A stretch of 64,000 bases of DNA from a candidate division WOR-3 bacterium. GTDB taxonomy: Bacteria > Hydrothermota > Tepidihabitantia > SM23-42. Below, in pieces: positions 63,780 through 64,000 of the stretch. Under the pieces are notes generated by a model that was given only the letters and a program-made list of their open reading frames with translations, searched no databases and had not been told where the DNA came from. The DNA lies in the NCBI GenBank assembly GCA_029858255.1, contig JAOUFJ010000008.1:1-64000 (forward strand). The letters run 5' to 3'. A program made the translations under genes and the position numbers. Numbering within the stretch: the first letter of the stretch is position 1; the number at the start of each line of letters is the position of its first letter.

Positions 63780-64000
63780 CGCTCCTCCGTTTTGATAGGA
63801 TGGCGGACTATTGATATCCGGTCGATTTCTATTTCAAAAATCCCGGGTGCTGCATTCTCGATGAAAACGTAGAGAGCTGGGTTTATACCGGGGGTCAATG
63901 CTGCCGGGAATTCAGTGCCGGAGAACATTGCGGCGTGCTTTAGCATGATCGTCACATCCCGCCATTCTTCGTCGGCTGCGATGATGCTCTCGCCAGCATA
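63776..64000 (-). CDS. C-terminal fragment of a beta-rich protein (continues past window)
   Basis: An open minus-strand frame runs from the window edge to a TGA at 63778-63776, encoding 74 visible residues. The pattern (EEWRDVTIMLKH ... NPALYVFIENAAPGIFEIEIDRISIVR) looks like the last strands of a jelly-roll, carbohydrate-binding-type module, where a ligand face is often formed by such strands. The rest of the protein is outside the window, so the full function cannot be given. The stop overlaps the ATG of the BNR-repeat gene. Confidence 0.65.
   Translation of the reverse strand, partial: YAGESIIAADEEWRDVTIMLKHAAMFSGTEFPAALTPGINPALYVFIENAAPGIFEIEIDRISIVRHPIKTEER

Noticed and set aside
1-64000. 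CRISPR array, rRNA operon or riboswitch
   Set aside because: No regularly spaced direct repeats, rRNA sequence or recognisable riboswitch core (including a cobalamin type before the B12 genes) was seen.

Overview
The window reads as a chromosomal stretch of an uncultured, Gram-negative-type bacterium of moderate GC content. Three things point that way: an Mla-type outer-membrane lipid transport system (38860-41001), a predicted lipoprotein (2521-4368), and several exported proteins ending in the PNPF/IYDxxGR type C-terminal sorting domain. That combination, together with interspersed AT-rich and TACTGCGA-containing intergenic repeats, is typical of candidate phyla such as WOR-3/Stahlbacteria. 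The phylum is an inference; no rRNA gene is present to settle it.

Region 1 (1-4400) holds a TPR protein cut by the window edge, an unusual AhpD-like gene, an asparaginase-domain protein and a DJ-1/beta-propeller lipoprotein. The AhpD-like gene (1479-1997) is the main discovery. It is one reading frame made of two tandem AhpD-type repeats. Each repeat has an in-frame UGA where the second cysteine of the CxxC motif belongs, and each UGA is followed, after exactly 11 nt, by a 17-nt hairpin with a 7-bp stem and a loop beginning GU. This looks like a selenoprotein with two CxxU centres and two bacterial SECIS elements.

Region 2 (4426-36111) is a large catabolic island for branched-chain and sulfur amino acids. 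It encodes MeaB, an isobutyryl-CoA-mutase-type subunit (F73/Q191), one B12-binding subunit, a propionyl-CoA carboxylase set, a methylmalonyl-CoA-mutase-type subunit (Y44/R162), alanine dehydrogenase, a CoA-transferase, methylmalonyl-CoA epimerase and two PLP C-S lyase-type enzymes. An archaeal-style HMG-CoA synthase/thiolase/DUF35 trio follows, then a methylcrotonyl-CoA carboxylase set with methylglutaconyl-CoA hydratase, and beta-oxidation-type hydratase, dehydrogenase and thiolase genes. Biotin ligase and cobalamin adenosyltransferase at the end could charge the cofactors of the carboxylases and mutases.

Region 3 (36157-50866) is housekeeping: rpoZ, coaBC, dnaB, mlaEFD, radA, a PIN/TRAM protein, an M42 peptidase, a terminator, then mutL, murA, ispG, a glutamine amidotransferase, an M24 peptidase and xerC/D. 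The mutL and murA promoters sit so close to their ATG codons that the transcripts should be leaderless. Two tRNA genes (Gly-GCC, Cys-GCA) follow.

Region 4 (51301-64000) is mostly surface or secreted proteins (sorting-domain proteins, an FG-GAP repeat protein, a DUF885 peptidase, a BNR-repeat protein). It also holds an EamA transporter, a small membrane protein, a pseudo-receiver protein and a PAS-only sensor. Clear sigma-70-like promoters (TTGACA/T, mostly 16-bp spacer, TATAAT) are visible here. One secreted-protein gene (53189-54478, minus) is interrupted by a UGA that lacks the SECIS seen in region 1.
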